In this document: positions 11,175 to 21,742 of the stretch, in pieces
How the letters are laid out: every line of letters starts with the position of its first letter
Numbering within the stretch: the stretch's first letter is position 1
DNA from: Scilla litardierei
Lineage: Eukaryota; Streptophyta; Magnoliopsida; Asparagales; Asparagaceae
Assembly: GCA_030789695.1 (NCBI GenBank)
Contig: CM061132.1
Span: 159,012,817 to 159,076,816 of the forward strand
Reading direction: 5' to 3'
DNA length: 64,000 nt
Notes under the pieces: generated by a model
What the model saw: only the letters and a program-made list of their open reading frames with translations
Told to the model about the DNA's origin: nothing
The model's database searches: none
Position numbers and translations under genes: made by a program

Positions 11175-13332
11175 CTACTTGTCGCTTCCGCCAGTTACGA
11201 CGCCCCCTCCCTCAGTGGAATCTCCCACCGCCCCACCGTCCTCTGGCTCGTCGCCCGCCCCTCCGTCTCCATCCCCCTCCTCATCGCTGCATGCGGCGAG
11301 CCCGTCAAGGTCGAGCTCTACCGACAGGACCAGGCCCGCCGCCTTCTCCTTCATCCGAGCCAAGCAGGCTTCCCATCCCTCCGCGCGACCCTCCTCCATG
11401 CCCTCGGACATCGACTTTGCGAGGGCGGGGATGACGGTTTTCTCCTGATACGTCCGAAATTCCTCGACCCTACGGGCCAACTCCTCCTCGGCGGCCTTGG
11501 CACGCCCCGCTAGATCCTCCGCACGAGCCTCCTCCCTCCTAAGGGCCTCCTCCAGCTCCTTTGCTCTCTCTCCAGCCTCGGCCGCCTTCCGCTCATGATC
11601 GGACACGACCGTCTTCAGGCGCTCTACCTCCGCCTCGTTTCGGTCGCCCCTCTCCCTCTCCTTCGCAAGGTCCTCACCAGCGCTCTTACGAAAAGCAGCG
11701 AGCTCGGCGACCACCCTAGCCATGGCGCCCTCTGCCTTGTGGATGGCTGGCACGTGCCTCATCATCCCAAGCATCAAGTTGAGGATCTGAGTAAGGAAAA
11801 AGAGAAAAGTGAACCCATTTAGGGTGTTCAATAAAACCCGCTGAAAAACGTCGCCCACCTTACAGAACATACCTGGATGCCGTGCATCACCGCGGTCCCG
11901 CACAGACCCTCCAGCTCCACCGCTTCCAGCGCCGCCCTATCGCGGGCAGGAAAATGTTCTCCGCCAGCCTCGCCGCCACACCTCCGTCCTCAAACACAGA
12001 TTCATCACTTGCTACTTTGTATGGCGCCCGATGAAGCGCCCCGTCGGGGTAGCCCTCGACATCGGTCCTCTTGGCCTTAAACTTAACCAATGAGGCCTCA
12101 CAACGGGGGTCGGCGGCCCTCTCGAGACCGAACATGGGACAACCGTAAGGCCAAGGGTCCCATCCTCCGGACCCGGTCGGGCCACTCGACGCTTCGGCCC
12201 TCCCCGGTTGACCACTAGCCGACGCCCCCTGCAGGTGCCAGGCGGCTAGACGGCCTCGTTCAGGGCATTTCCCCCCGCCACCTATCGACCCTTCGTCCCC
12301 GCCCTCCAAGTCGATGACGGGATCCGCCATCCCCTCCCCGGCTCCGCCGCCCGCCGGACCAGTCTCCCCCGGCACGTCAGGCTCAGACGACTTCGCCGGC
12401 CTCTTCCTCCTCTTCGTGGATAATGGCACCCCAGTCGAGCTCCCCGCCCCTCCTTCCGCTCGCGACCTCTTGGGGCCAACTCTTGTCGACGATCGCCCCG
12501 CCTGCTCCGAGGCCCGCCGCATCATTTCCTCGAGGGACAGACTCATTGTGCCACCTGCCACAGAGAGAAAGTTCAGCGTAAGCATATCAGGCGCATGAAC
12601 ACCAAAATCTTTTGTACCTTCGGGCCATATGTACGCCGCTATCATCTCAGCCCGAGAGAGCATTCGATAATCTCGGCCCTCTGCTGGTATGGCCATTAAA
12701 ATCTGGGCCACCACCTTCTCCTCGTCCCCCAATTCCACCCCCTTTCTCGCCTCGGGATTCAGCTCCGATCAATCAGACCTTATCAGCACATCCTCCGGCA
12801 CCTCCACAAACACATACTGCTCGCGCCACAACTTAATTTTCACGGGCAACCCCCTAATGATCGGATGCGTCCTCTTCGCGGAGAGATAGTAGCATGACCC
12901 CAACCTCTTGACCAAGAAGAAGTGGCGAAATAAGGACAGGGAAGGGCTAACCTGGTTGCTTATACACAGCACTAGGAACCCCACAATGGCACTGATGGCA
13001 TTGGGCATCAGGCGATACAGGGGCAGTTCCAGGAAGTTCAACACTTCCAGCAAGAACAGATGGGGGGGGGGGAATTGCAAACCTTGCTCAAACGAAGATA
13101 TGTATACTCCAACCTCCCGGTCGCCCGCAAAACACACCCTCTCTTACGGCTCCGGTTCACGAACCGAATACGGCGGCCTGACGTACATCGTGAAGATCTC
13201 CGTAACGGATTTCTTCAGCACCGACTTCATGCCCGCAATCTCGATGGGCACCCTTCCTGTCTCCGCGGCGGAACTTCCTTCCCCAACTACCCCCGACCCC
13301 TGCCCCCGAATCGGAGACATCGAGGAAGACAT
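11175..13332 (-). pseudogene. Antisense three-exon gene of element 1 (aORF-A), broken
   Basis: Encoded opposite to gag. Proposed exons are 13332-12618, 12554-11873 and 11786-11175, with introns GTACAA...GGCAG and GTATGT...CTCAG. Exon 1 holds a conserved hydrophobic block starting EVGVYISSFEQGLQFP. Exon 2 holds a low-complexity Gly/Ser/Arg stretch and then WPYG and DESVFEDGGVAARL. Exon 3 is a long Glu/Arg coiled coil with an acidic C terminus. A TAA at about 13140 interrupts exon 1 and a one-base shift is needed near 11950 in exon 2. The protein resembles the plant family listed as putative gypsy-type transposon (Transposase_28) and extra antisense frames known in Tat elements. Its function is unknown to me. 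It is a clear but diverged paralogue of 17662-19666. Confidence 0.75.
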
Positions 13333-13796
13333 TTGTAAAACGGGCGTCTTACCTATCGGGTGCCGACGACTCGGGCGCTCGCGCTACTCCGCTAACCGCT
13401 CCCACGAGGACGACTCTGGCAAGGATTCTGAAATCTCCTACGAGCCCTAGCTGCTTGTCAAAATTTTCGCCCGACAACCACCTTTGCTTCCCTCCCCTTA
13501 ATGAGATCTCTTTATATCGACTGCGCAAACCATCCTGACCGTCAACCCCAGGACACGCGTCACCAATCCGGGCCCTGTCCATCACCGACCCATGTGTTCA
13601 GACGCTTCGCGTACCGTCAAAACCGTCAATTCCGCCACGCGTCATAACTACAGTGGTCGGGCCGCCTCGGTTCCCGCCCGCCGTCGATTCGTCAGGATGA
13701 CGTCTAGTCATACGACCGCCATCAATTCCCGCCCAAATCCCTACGAAATGATTACCCCCATTTGAAATTACTCCGTGCGCCGCGAGTTCCGGAAGT
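13333..13796. other. Leader region of aORF-A
   Basis: About 460 bases between the first exon of aORF-A and the short tandem array. It would contain the aORF-A promoter if one exists. A CTTTATATCGAC segment at 13510-13521 is the only AT-rich patch and I see no convincing minus-strand TATA box. Confidence 0.3.
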
Positions 13797-14080
13797 TAGC
13801 CCGGCCTCCGTCAGGGCGGCCTTCACAAGAAGACAGCTCTCGATCCAAGATTGAGCCCGGCCTCCGTCAGGGCGGCCGTCACAAGAAGACAGCGCTCGAT
13901 CCAAGATTGAGCCCGGCCTCCGTCAGGGCGGCCATATCAAGATGACAGCGCTCGATCCAAGATTAAGTCCGACCTCCGTCAGCGCGGCCAAAGCAAGAAA
14001 GCTTCCCTCATACCACCGAACGCTGTCTTCTTGTGACGGAGGTCGGACTTAATCTTGGATCGAGCGCTGACGGAGGTCGG
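13797..14080 (+). repeat. 57-bp tandem array plus inverted copy, element 1
   Basis: Three and a half copies of a unit of about 57 bases containing CGGCCTCCGTCAGGGCGGCC and CTCGATCCAAGATTGA (13797-14005). About 30 bases further, at 14034-14080, a further copy lies in the opposite orientation, so the region can fold back on itself. The same unit occurs at 20106-20260 in element 2. Confidence 0.85.
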
Positions 14081-14495
14081 AGAAAGACAAAACAGAAATA
14101 CCACCAAAACAGAAATACCGAACGCCGGAGGAGAATCGGAGAAAGACAAAAACTCCCTCCGACCGCCTCCCAGCCCCTTTTAGCGGTAGAGGTGGCCCCC
14201 GGGCCATCTCGGCCGTCAAACTTTCGCCACGCGGCGCCCATCGAGACGTCCTCGACGCCTCGACTGGCGTGAGGGTCACCTCACCCACGTGTCACAAACC
14301 CAATCGTAGAGACGCTTCGTTTTCCTCTGCCCCCTTTTCAAATCATAATAATGACCACTAAGGCGGGAGTTCCGAAGCCGCCGCCGTCTCTACCCAGTGG
14401 GTCCAAGGCCCATATTGATGGTCCGGAATATCGAAGGTGGTTCGCCCTCCGAGCCGAGCCGGGCTGCCGCCTCAGACTCGAAGGCCGGGGGCAAT
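14081..14495 (+). other. Pre-LTR segment and polypurine tract, element 1
   Basis: Matches element 2 positions 17162-17550 (reversed). In element 2 this segment abuts aORF-B, which is absent here. It ends in the GGCCGGGGG purine-rich tract just before the 3' LTR. Confidence 0.65.
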
Positions 14496-15623
14496 TGTTA
14501 CGACATAAAGATCGTAGGAGTCCGACTCCCGCCCGGATCCGCTAGCATACCCCATTAACTCATCTTTTCACAAAAAGGCCGCCACCCGGAAATCTGAATC
14601 CGCATGGGGACGGGCGCTCCCCGAGCGCACCGCCCCGAACGGGTCGAACAACTGCGGTTGTGCGCCTAGGCCAGGGGTGCGGAGGTGCGCCCGGACAGCA
14701 CCGATAGGCCAGCTGACTTAGGCGCGGGTGTCTATCTGCGTTGGCGAACCATAGTCCGCGACCGACCGGGAGGCGCGGCCGGGCCAGACAACTCCCGATC
14801 CGGACGACCCGGCTGACTCACATGCGCCCCGACGCCAGGGATAGCATAGCCCGACCTGTAGTTCCCCACCAACGACAATCAACCTAGGATAAGGACACGA
14901 CTGACACATACGTCACCCGACCGCCAGACAAAGCACCCCCTGGCGGCTGACCCATCTGACAGTTAATGCTTTCGGCTCTGACACCTCGACAAAAGCATCC
15001 CCTGGCCGTCGCGCCGCCTGACAAAAGCAGGTCAGGAACTCCTGTTCCCGACGTCCTTGTCCGAAGTTTCCGCTGACGACCGAGCCAGCTCAGCACATCC
15101 AGTCAGCATGACAGGTCAGCTCCGCCTAGTCATCACCCGTCAGGTATAAATACCCCCTCTTCTCTTACGGGGAGGGGGGTTGGAGAATTCTCTCTCATTC
15201 TATTACTCACACACGAGAGCAAATGTCTTCCATATCTTTGTTCTCCCACCTACAGCTCTTCACGCGCGGCGGACACACCGTTAGTCCGACCGGCGTGCCT
15301 AGCCCCCATTTTAAGCCATATTACTGACTTAGGCATCGGAGGGGCTAAGGGTTGAACCCCAACCCTGCCCTTCTGACGAGTTGTTCGTGCTGCAGGAGAG
15401 CTCGCCCCTTGCCCAAAGTCAGCGTCAGCCCCCTGCCGTCCAACCCTCCTCAGCTGCATCCGGCGAGATTCGACCCCGTGAGCGCCACCGGCAGCAGATC
15501 CAACTTCTCCACCCCACTAATCACTTGTAAAACAGCCTACCTAAACCTTCTTCTTCATATAACCATCGTGCCCTTGGTTCCCCATAATACAAATTCATTG
15601 TACACGAGTTCCACCTCGTAACA
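14496..15623 (+). repeat. Element 1, 3' LTR
   Basis: 1,128 bp, inverted ends TGTTACG/CGTAACA, followed by the CTGGT target duplication. It differs from the 5' LTR at about 27 positions by eye. Confidence 0.95.
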
Positions 15624-16033
15624 CTGGTAGAAGACAGAAATCAGTGTTGTGAACTACTGGGTGTTTGTAGTTGACTACAAGTTGGAACTTAGCTTCTATG
15701 AAAAGTATGCTCTCAAATAAGTTTAAAATGAGTTTTAAAAATATTTTAGAAAATCATTTTGTGTGTGTGCAAATTCTTCTTGGCTTTGACATAATCCTAA
15801 GAAAATGAAAACCAACTCACACACTAGACTCTATGAAGAACTTGAAGATATGGTTGAGCTTGAGCTAGTTGCATAGGCTTCACTTGAATTTGAGCTCCTC
15901 TTTAGCTTTAGCACATTCTTTGAGATTTGGAGTTGCGAGCTAAATTCATCTTCATCTTCTATGTGTGTGGTTGAAGTTCTTCTTCTCGGAGTATACTTTG
16001 CACAACCTACACACTTATAAGTAGTATGATTAG

Positions 16034-17161
16034 TGTTACGAGGTGGAATTCGCGTACAATGAATTTGTATTATAGGGAACCAAGGGCACGATGGTTATAT
16101 GGAGAAGAGGGTTTAGGTAGGCTGTTTTACAAGTGATTAGTGGGGTGAAGAAGTTGGATCTGCTGCCAGTGGCGCTCACGGGGTCGAATCTCGCCGGATG
16201 CAGCTGAGGAGGGTTGGACGGCAGGGGGCTGACGCTGACTTTGGTCAAGGGGCGAGCTCTCCTGCAGCACGAACAACTCGTCAGAAGGGAAGGGTTGGGG
16301 TTCAACCCTTAGCCCCTCCGATGCCTAAGTCAGTAATAGGGCTTAAAATGGGGGCTAGGCACGCCGGTCGGACTAACGGTGTGTCCGCCGCGCGTGACGA
16401 GCTATAGGTGGGAGAACAAAGATATGGAAGACCTTTGCTCTCGTGTGTGAGTAATAAAATGAGAGAGAATTCTCCAACCCCCTCTCCGTAAGAGGAGAGG
16501 GGGTATTTATACCTGACGGGTGATGACTAGGCGGAGCTGACCTGGCATGCTGACTGGATGTGCTGAGCTGGCTCGGTCGTCAGCGGAAACTTCGGACAAG
16601 GACGTCGGGAACAGGAGTTCCTGACCGGCTTTCGTCAGGCGGTGCGACGGCCAGGGGGTGCTTTTGTCGGGGTGTCAGAGCCGAAAGCATTAACTGCCAG
16701 ATGGGTCAGCCGTCAGGGGGTGCTTTGTCTGGCGGTCGGGTGACGTATGTGTCAGTCGTGTCCTTATCCTAGGTTGTTTGTCGTTGGTGGCGAACTACAG
16801 GTCGGGCTATGCTATCCCTGGCGTCGGGGCGCATGTGAGTCAGCCGGGTCGTCCGGATCGGGAGTTGTCCGGCCCGGCCGCGCCTCCCGGTCGGTCGCGG
16901 ACTATGGTTCGCCGGCGCAGATAGACACCCGCGCCTAAGTCAGCCGGCCTATCGGTGCCGGCCGGGCGCGCCTCCGCACCCCTGGCCTAGGCGTACAACC
17001 GCAGTTGTTCGACCCGCTCGGGGCGGTGCGCTCGGGGAGCGCCCGTCCCCACGTGGATTCGGATTTCCGGGGTGGCGGCCTTTTTGTGAAAAGATGAGTT
17101 AATGGGGTATGCTAGCGGATCCGGGCGGGAGTCGGACTTCTGCGATCTTTAGGTCGTAACA
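16034..17161 (-). repeat. Element 2, 3' LTR
   Basis: 1,128 bp, beginning TGTTACG and ending CGTAACA. The minus-strand TATAAATA is at about 16503-16510. It is followed on the plus strand by ATTACCCCCGGCC, which is the polypurine tract read in reverse. Confidence 0.94.
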
Positions 17162-17661
17162 ATTACCCCCGGCCTTCGAGTCTGAGGCGGCAGCCCGGCT
17201 CGGCTCGGAGGGCGAACCACCTTCGATATTCCGGACCATCAATATGGGCCTTGGACCCACCGGGTAGAGACGACGGCGGCTTTGGAACTCCCGCCTTAGT
17301 GGTCATTATTATGATTTGAAAAGGGGGCAGAGGAAAACGAAGCGTCTCTGCGATTGGGTTTGCGACACGTGGGTGAGGTGACCCTCACGCCAGTCGAGGC
17401 GTCGGGGACGTCTCGATGGGCGCCGTGTGGCGAAAGTTTGACGGCCGAGATGGCCCGGGGGCCACCTCTACCGCTAAAAGGGTCTGGGAGGCGGTCGGCG
17501 GGAGTTTTTGTCTTTCTCCGATTCTCCTCCGGCGTTCGGTATTTCTGTTTGGAGCTTGCTGGCTAATTTGCCACTTCCGCCGCCGGTCATCTTCTTCCAA
17601 TCGCCTTCCGGGTTCAAGGGATCAACAGGTAATAACAGTTAATTTCCTTCCTTCCCGATCA
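17162..17661 (+). other. Upstream region of aORF-B inside element 2
   Basis: Shares its left part with element 1 (14081-14495 reversed). It lies between the LTR and the first ATG of aORF-B and would hold its promoter or 5' UTR. I see no convincing TATA box. Confidence 0.4.
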
Positions 17662-19666
17662 ATGGCTTCTCGTTTCGAGGTTGGAGGAAGTAGCCGGGTG
17701 GGGGAGGAGGAGTTGGAGGGCAAGGGGGCGTCGCAGCCGGGGGTGCGGCGGCCCAGGGAAAGACGGTCATGGCGATCCGTTGTACCGAGAGATATTGAGT
17801 CCACCCGACGTAGGTTGGATAGGATCAACATTAGGGAGATTCGCGTGCGGTTTGTGCGACAACCCTATGAGGTGCGGGTTCCCGGGTTGGAGGAAGTGGT
17901 GAGTTCACCGGGGGATGATGAGGTTGGGGTCTATGTCCGGTCCTTCGAGTTGGGGCTCCGCTTTCCGATCCATCCGTGCTTGTTTCATTTGTTGAATTTC
18001 CTGGAGCTGCCGATATTTGCCTTAGCGCCTCGTTCTTGGGGCTTGTTAGTGGGGTTTGTCGTCTTGTGCCTTGCTTGCTCCTTGAGTCCCTCCTTGGCGT
18101 TGTTCCAGCATTTCTTCGTGATTCGGAAGTGGGGGATGTATCATCGCGTTTGCGCCAGGAGAGGGCGAGAACTCATCCTCGAGGTGCCGGACGATGTCGG
18201 CGATTGGATGAGGGAGTTCATCTTCGTGACGGTGCCGAGTGATGTGGCGCTGATGTCAAATTGGGGGCGCGGAATCCCTTTGTAAATGAAAGGGTGGAGC
18301 TGACTGGGGGGGATAGTGCCAAAGCTCAGATTTTGAGGGAACTGCCCGAGGCGTGCCGTCATTGGGCGCATCTAACGCTGAGCAGTCGGCTCGCCCAGGA
18401 CTTTTGGACCCTAGGTATCTTTGAAGTTTTGTAAGCTCCAGGCTAGGCTCGCCCTGATTGTCTCTCTTTTCCTTTTGTAGGCGAAGACGCGATGAGGGAG
18501 CCGGAGGAGGTGTCAGGTTCGGCCGGGGCCCCGATCTCGGAGGATACTGATCCCTGCGGGAAAGGCAAGGGGGTGGCTAGCGAGGCAGGATCCCGGGAAC
18601 GTGGGGGCGGGGCCCCCCGTGGGGAGAGGTCGCACCCGGGACGGGGGGCAGTCGGGAAAGGTATATCTGCCGGTGGACCCGCCAAGGATCTTCATGATGA
18701 CGCGCCCGTGCGGGGGGCCGGACCCTCCCTCCCTCCGCGGGTACCAGCGGCGGTCGTGCCTCGCCGAGCGCCTGTGGTTCAAAGGTGGCCATACGGGATC
18801 CCCTCGTGGGAAATGGGGGTGTCGTCCAGTCCAGCTTGCGAGGGCGCCCTTATTCGTTTTAAGAGGACCCGAGAAGAGGTCAAGGCATACCCAGATGACC
18901 GGCTCCACAAGTTTCCTTTTCGAGTCAGCGGCGACGAGTCGGTATTCGAGGACGCGGGAGTGGCGGCTCGCCTCACCGAGTATTGCGTGTTACCGCGCGA
19001 TCGTGAGTCTTTGACTCATGTGGGGGGCGGAACGGTTGGGCGGCTCGGCTATATGGCACGTCGTGCAGGTACGCCGGCTCTCTTTCCTCGCCCGCAGGCT
19101 TTATTTGTTCGTGTCTCGCTGATTCGAGGTTTATGTAGATGATCGCGAACGTGTTAGCCCTGCGGGGCCGTGCCTCCACGGCCGTCACCAGGGCGTCACT
19201 GGACTTGGCGAAGGCGAACCTTGGCGAGGTCAAGGCGAAGCTGAGGGACGCGGAGGCGGAGCTGGAGAGGGTTAGGGCGGCCTACGGGGTGGAGAAGGGG
19301 CGGGCTGCGTATTTCGATTCGTCCAAAGCAATGGTCGAGAAGCAGCTCCAAGAAGTAACGCGAGAGAGGGATGATATCCGGTCGAAGCATACCTCGGAAG
19401 TTGCTAGCAAGGAATCAGTGATCGGATTACAGAGGCGGCAAATAGAGGACCAAAAGGCCGCCCTGGAGGCCGAAAAGAGGGAGAAGGGTCTAGAGGTGCG
19501 GCGGTTAGAGGAAAAACGGGGAGCTGAGGGCAAACTGATCGAAGCCGCTATCTGCCGCTATCATGACGAGCATGTTGTGCCGATGCTGCAAGAGGCTAAG
19601 GAAGCGGCAATTCGGCAAGTGGTTAAGGATGTGAGAGATCGGTCGGTTGAGAGGCGGCGTCGTTAG
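17662..19666 (+). pseudogene. Antisense three-exon gene of element 2 (aORF-B), nearly open
   Basis: Antisense to element 2 gag. Proposed exons are 17662-18414, 18481-19068 and 19139-19666, with introns GTATCT...TTGTAG and GTACGC...TATGTAG. The ATG at 17662 opens MASRFEVGGSSRV. Exon 1 carries the EVGVYVRSFELGLRFP block and hydrophobic helices. Exon 2 carries WPYGIPSWEMG and DESVFEDAGVAARL. Exon 3 is a 175-residue coiled coil ending in RSVERRRR. One frameshift is needed in a G run near 18263 and another in exon 2 after about 19000. Domain order and intron positions match aORF-A of element 1, while the protein is only moderately similar. Function is unknown; it resembles the Transposase_28 family. 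It has no counterpart left in element 1. Confidence 0.75.
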
Positions 19667-20105
19667 AAACGTGGGTTTGGGGAGGGCCGTGCCTTCTTGT
19701 GAGAGGGTTATAAACAATATGTTGTTGTAGTGTGTGGAAAGTCCAATGTACGGGTTAGCTATTTGAGTAAATACATTGTGATTGTTTTGTGCCTAACTGG
19801 ATTCTTATTTGGTTTGCTCGTAGAACGTCAGCTTTGCGAGGGACGTAATTGCCCCCAACTTCGCTCTGCCGAGATATTCGGGAGAGGGGAGTTGAGAATA
19901 GTCACGTTCTCCGGCGGTTTGCTCGGAAGCCCCGGACGGGTCCCGGCGGAGCAGCGGCGGGGCAAAGTTGGTTGGTTCGTACGAAAGTTCGCCAAGCGTT
20001 GGAACCGAGATCCCACTAATTTGGGCGGCGGAATCCTGTTCCGGTTGACCCGATGGAGATCGGACCCTTCGGTGGTACGAGAGAAGCTTTCTTGCTTTTG
20101 CCGCG
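19667..20105 (+). other. Spacer after aORF-B
   Basis: Non-coding region of element 2 between the aORF-B stop and the 57-bp repeats. A short overlapping frame (19730-20209) has no recognisable motif. Its right end (about 20045-20105) matches the end of the 57-bp array in element 1. Confidence 0.4.
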
Positions 20106-20260
20106 CTGACGGAGGTCGGACTCAATCTTGGATCGAGCGCTGTCATCTTGTTATGGCCACCCTGACGGAGGCCGGGCTCAATCTTGGATCGAGCGCTGTC
20201 TTCTTGTGATGGCCGCCCTGAAGGAGGCCGGGCTCAATCTTGGATCGAGCGCTGTCATCT
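20106..20260 (-). repeat. 57-bp tandem array of element 2, cut by a deletion
   Basis: Nearly three units containing CTCAATCTTGGATCGAGCGC. The array stops abruptly at 20260 inside a unit, where truncated Athila LTR sequence begins. In element 1 the unit continues for further bases, so this end is a deletion junction. Confidence 0.85.
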
Positions 20261-20280
20261 TGTTGCCGGCCTATAGCTAT

Positions 20281-20583
20281 CCTAGGTTCGGGCCCAATCT
20301 CTTGCAAACCCTAGCCTAGGGAAGCTAGCATTAGGATCAACATCATCGTTCAATCGCGCACCGAGCCCAATCTCTTGCAAACTCGGCTCACGACCTAGAT
20401 TGTGATAGTTCCTACCCGTCCAATCTCTTGCAAACGGGTATTGGGGCGGAATTGGAACCGGAAACCCTAGTATCGGTCCAATCTCTTGCAAACCGATACT
20501 ACGGAAATTCGATTCCAACCCAATTTGGATTTCTAGGGTTTCCTATCGAATTGGGATCCAATCTCTTGCAAATCCCAATCGAT
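20281..20583 (-). other. Five hairpins with a constant loop, Athila 3' LTR
   Basis: Five stem-loops in a row. On the plus strand the arms are 20281-20292/20309-20320, 20361-20365/20382-20386, 20413-20419/20434-20440, 20468-20477/20492-20501 and 20550-20557/20572-20579. The stems differ from each other; the third to fifth are perfect over 7, 10 and 8 bp, and the fifth extends by four pairs past one bulged base. All loops are CCAATCTCTTGCAA (with one or two extra bases in the first two). An outer pair GGAAACCC/GGGTTTCC (20460-20467 and 20536-20543) encloses the fourth hairpin. On the transcribed strand the loop starts with the palindrome TTGCAA. Confidence 0.85.
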
Positions 20584-21059
20584 GTGAATTCCTAGCCATC
20601 CGTAGTAAATTGATCCCAATCTAATCCCTAGTAGCAATTCTAGCAAAATTCCTACCAATTCATCACAATTATGAAATAGGGCTTGTAGGGTTCATCCCCA
20701 CGCCCCAAGACGTGGCGACTACTCACAATTCATAGCAAGATCACAAAAATAATCAATGAAATAAGCAATAGAATTCATCACAATATTGAGATATACAATA
20801 AAAATAGAATTTTTAGAGAAGAGAAAAGCAAACCAATGGAGTTCTTCAAATAATTCGACAAAAATCCAATTTTGTCTCCTCTCCAATCACAAGAATAAAA
20901 CTAAAAAGCTAATCTAAAAAAACTGCAAAATATCTAAGAGAGAGGCTCCCTAAACTAGGGTAAAAACAGGGGTTAAATAGCCCCCAAAATCGTCCAAAAA
21001 CTGTGACCAAAATACCCCTGCGCAGCCTGTTTTCCGCAATTTTCGCTACAGGCAGCGCG

Positions 21060-21450
21060 TCGCACTCGGCCGAGCGACAAAACAAAAGTCGCTCGGCCGA
21101 GTGAAAACCCTGTAATTTTCAAGTAAGTATCGATCTTCAGGGGTCTTCACTTCGGGGCGGCTCGGCCGAGTGAGTTGTCGTCACTCGGCCGATGGCTTCA
21201 TGGTACTCGGGTGGACGGGATTATCCACTCGGCCGAGTGGGTCTTCTGAAGCTCAGGCAGCCGAAAAATAGTAACTTGGAGATTTTTGAAGGGCTTCGTC
21301 TGGGCGCCACTCGGGCGGACGGGGTCTCGTCACTCGGCCGATGTGGTCTCCGTCGCTCGGCCGAGTGCACGTATGAATCGTGTCTGATCTGGTCGACCGA
21401 GCGGTGTCTCACTGGTCGGCCGAGTGACTCCTTCACTCGGCCGAGTGGGA
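21060..21450. repeat. CTCGGCCGAG palindrome cluster, Athila 3' LTR U3
   Basis: About ten full or one-mismatch copies of CTCGGCCGAG, often as CACTCGGCCGAGTG, irregularly spaced by 20-110 bases. The cluster lies upstream of the presumed LTR TATA box, as transcription control sites would. The same cluster is at 30320-30705. Confidence 0.88.
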
Positions 21451-21742
21451 CACAAAACATGCCCAAACTGCTTGTTTTGGTCTCCTCGTCGCTCCTGCGA
21501 CGTCCGTTCTTCTTTCGCTCCTCTCCAACAGCAAAATACCCCTCGGAGAGGTCGTCGGTGACCGTCTGGAGTAAGCGCATCTCGAGATCACTCCAAATCG
21601 CGCCAAATCACCTAAAATGCGACAAAAACAACAAATCGTGAAAAGCATCGCAATATCGTCGATATATCGTGAAAAACATGATTTGGGCGATCTAAATGGC
21701 ATGCAAACATGCGGTAAAAAAGTGTATAATAAGGAGTGATCA

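Larger units (their letters stand above)
3794..15623 (+). mobile_element. Element 1: Tat-like Ty3 retrotransposon lacking RT and integrase
   Basis: A complete element of 11,830 bp. It has two 1,128-bp LTRs beginning TGTTACG and ending CGTAACA, a primer-binding site just inside the 5' LTR (4923-4943), a purine-rich GGCCGGGGG tract before the 3' LTR, and a perfect 5-base target duplication CTGGT (3789-3793 and 15624-15628). The inside carries gag and protease, a 212-bp tandem array, an antisense three-exon gene and a 57-bp tandem array. No reverse transcriptase, RNase H or integrase motif is present in any frame, so it would depend on enzymes from a related autonomous element. About 27 differences by eye between its LTRs (2.4%) and several nonsense changes indicate an aged copy. 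Confidence 0.92.
20261..21742 (-). repeat. Athila 3' LTR, truncated at its end
   Basis: Aligns with 29520-30997. The first 340 bp of the matching 5' LTR (29180-29519, the U5 end) have no counterpart. The junction with element 2 DNA at 20260/20261 is therefore a deletion rather than an insertion boundary. Confidence 0.9.

Noticed and set aside
20261..20270. TGTTGCCGGC as the true start of the Athila LTR
   Set aside because: It looked like a TG end because both LTRs match from this point. The real end is GGAGCGATCA at 29180, next to the primer-binding site.
20261..20600. tRNA or snoRNA genes in the hairpin array
   Set aside because: No cloverleaf, no A/B box arrangement and no C/D or H/ACA boxes. 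The repeated unit is a single stem-loop.
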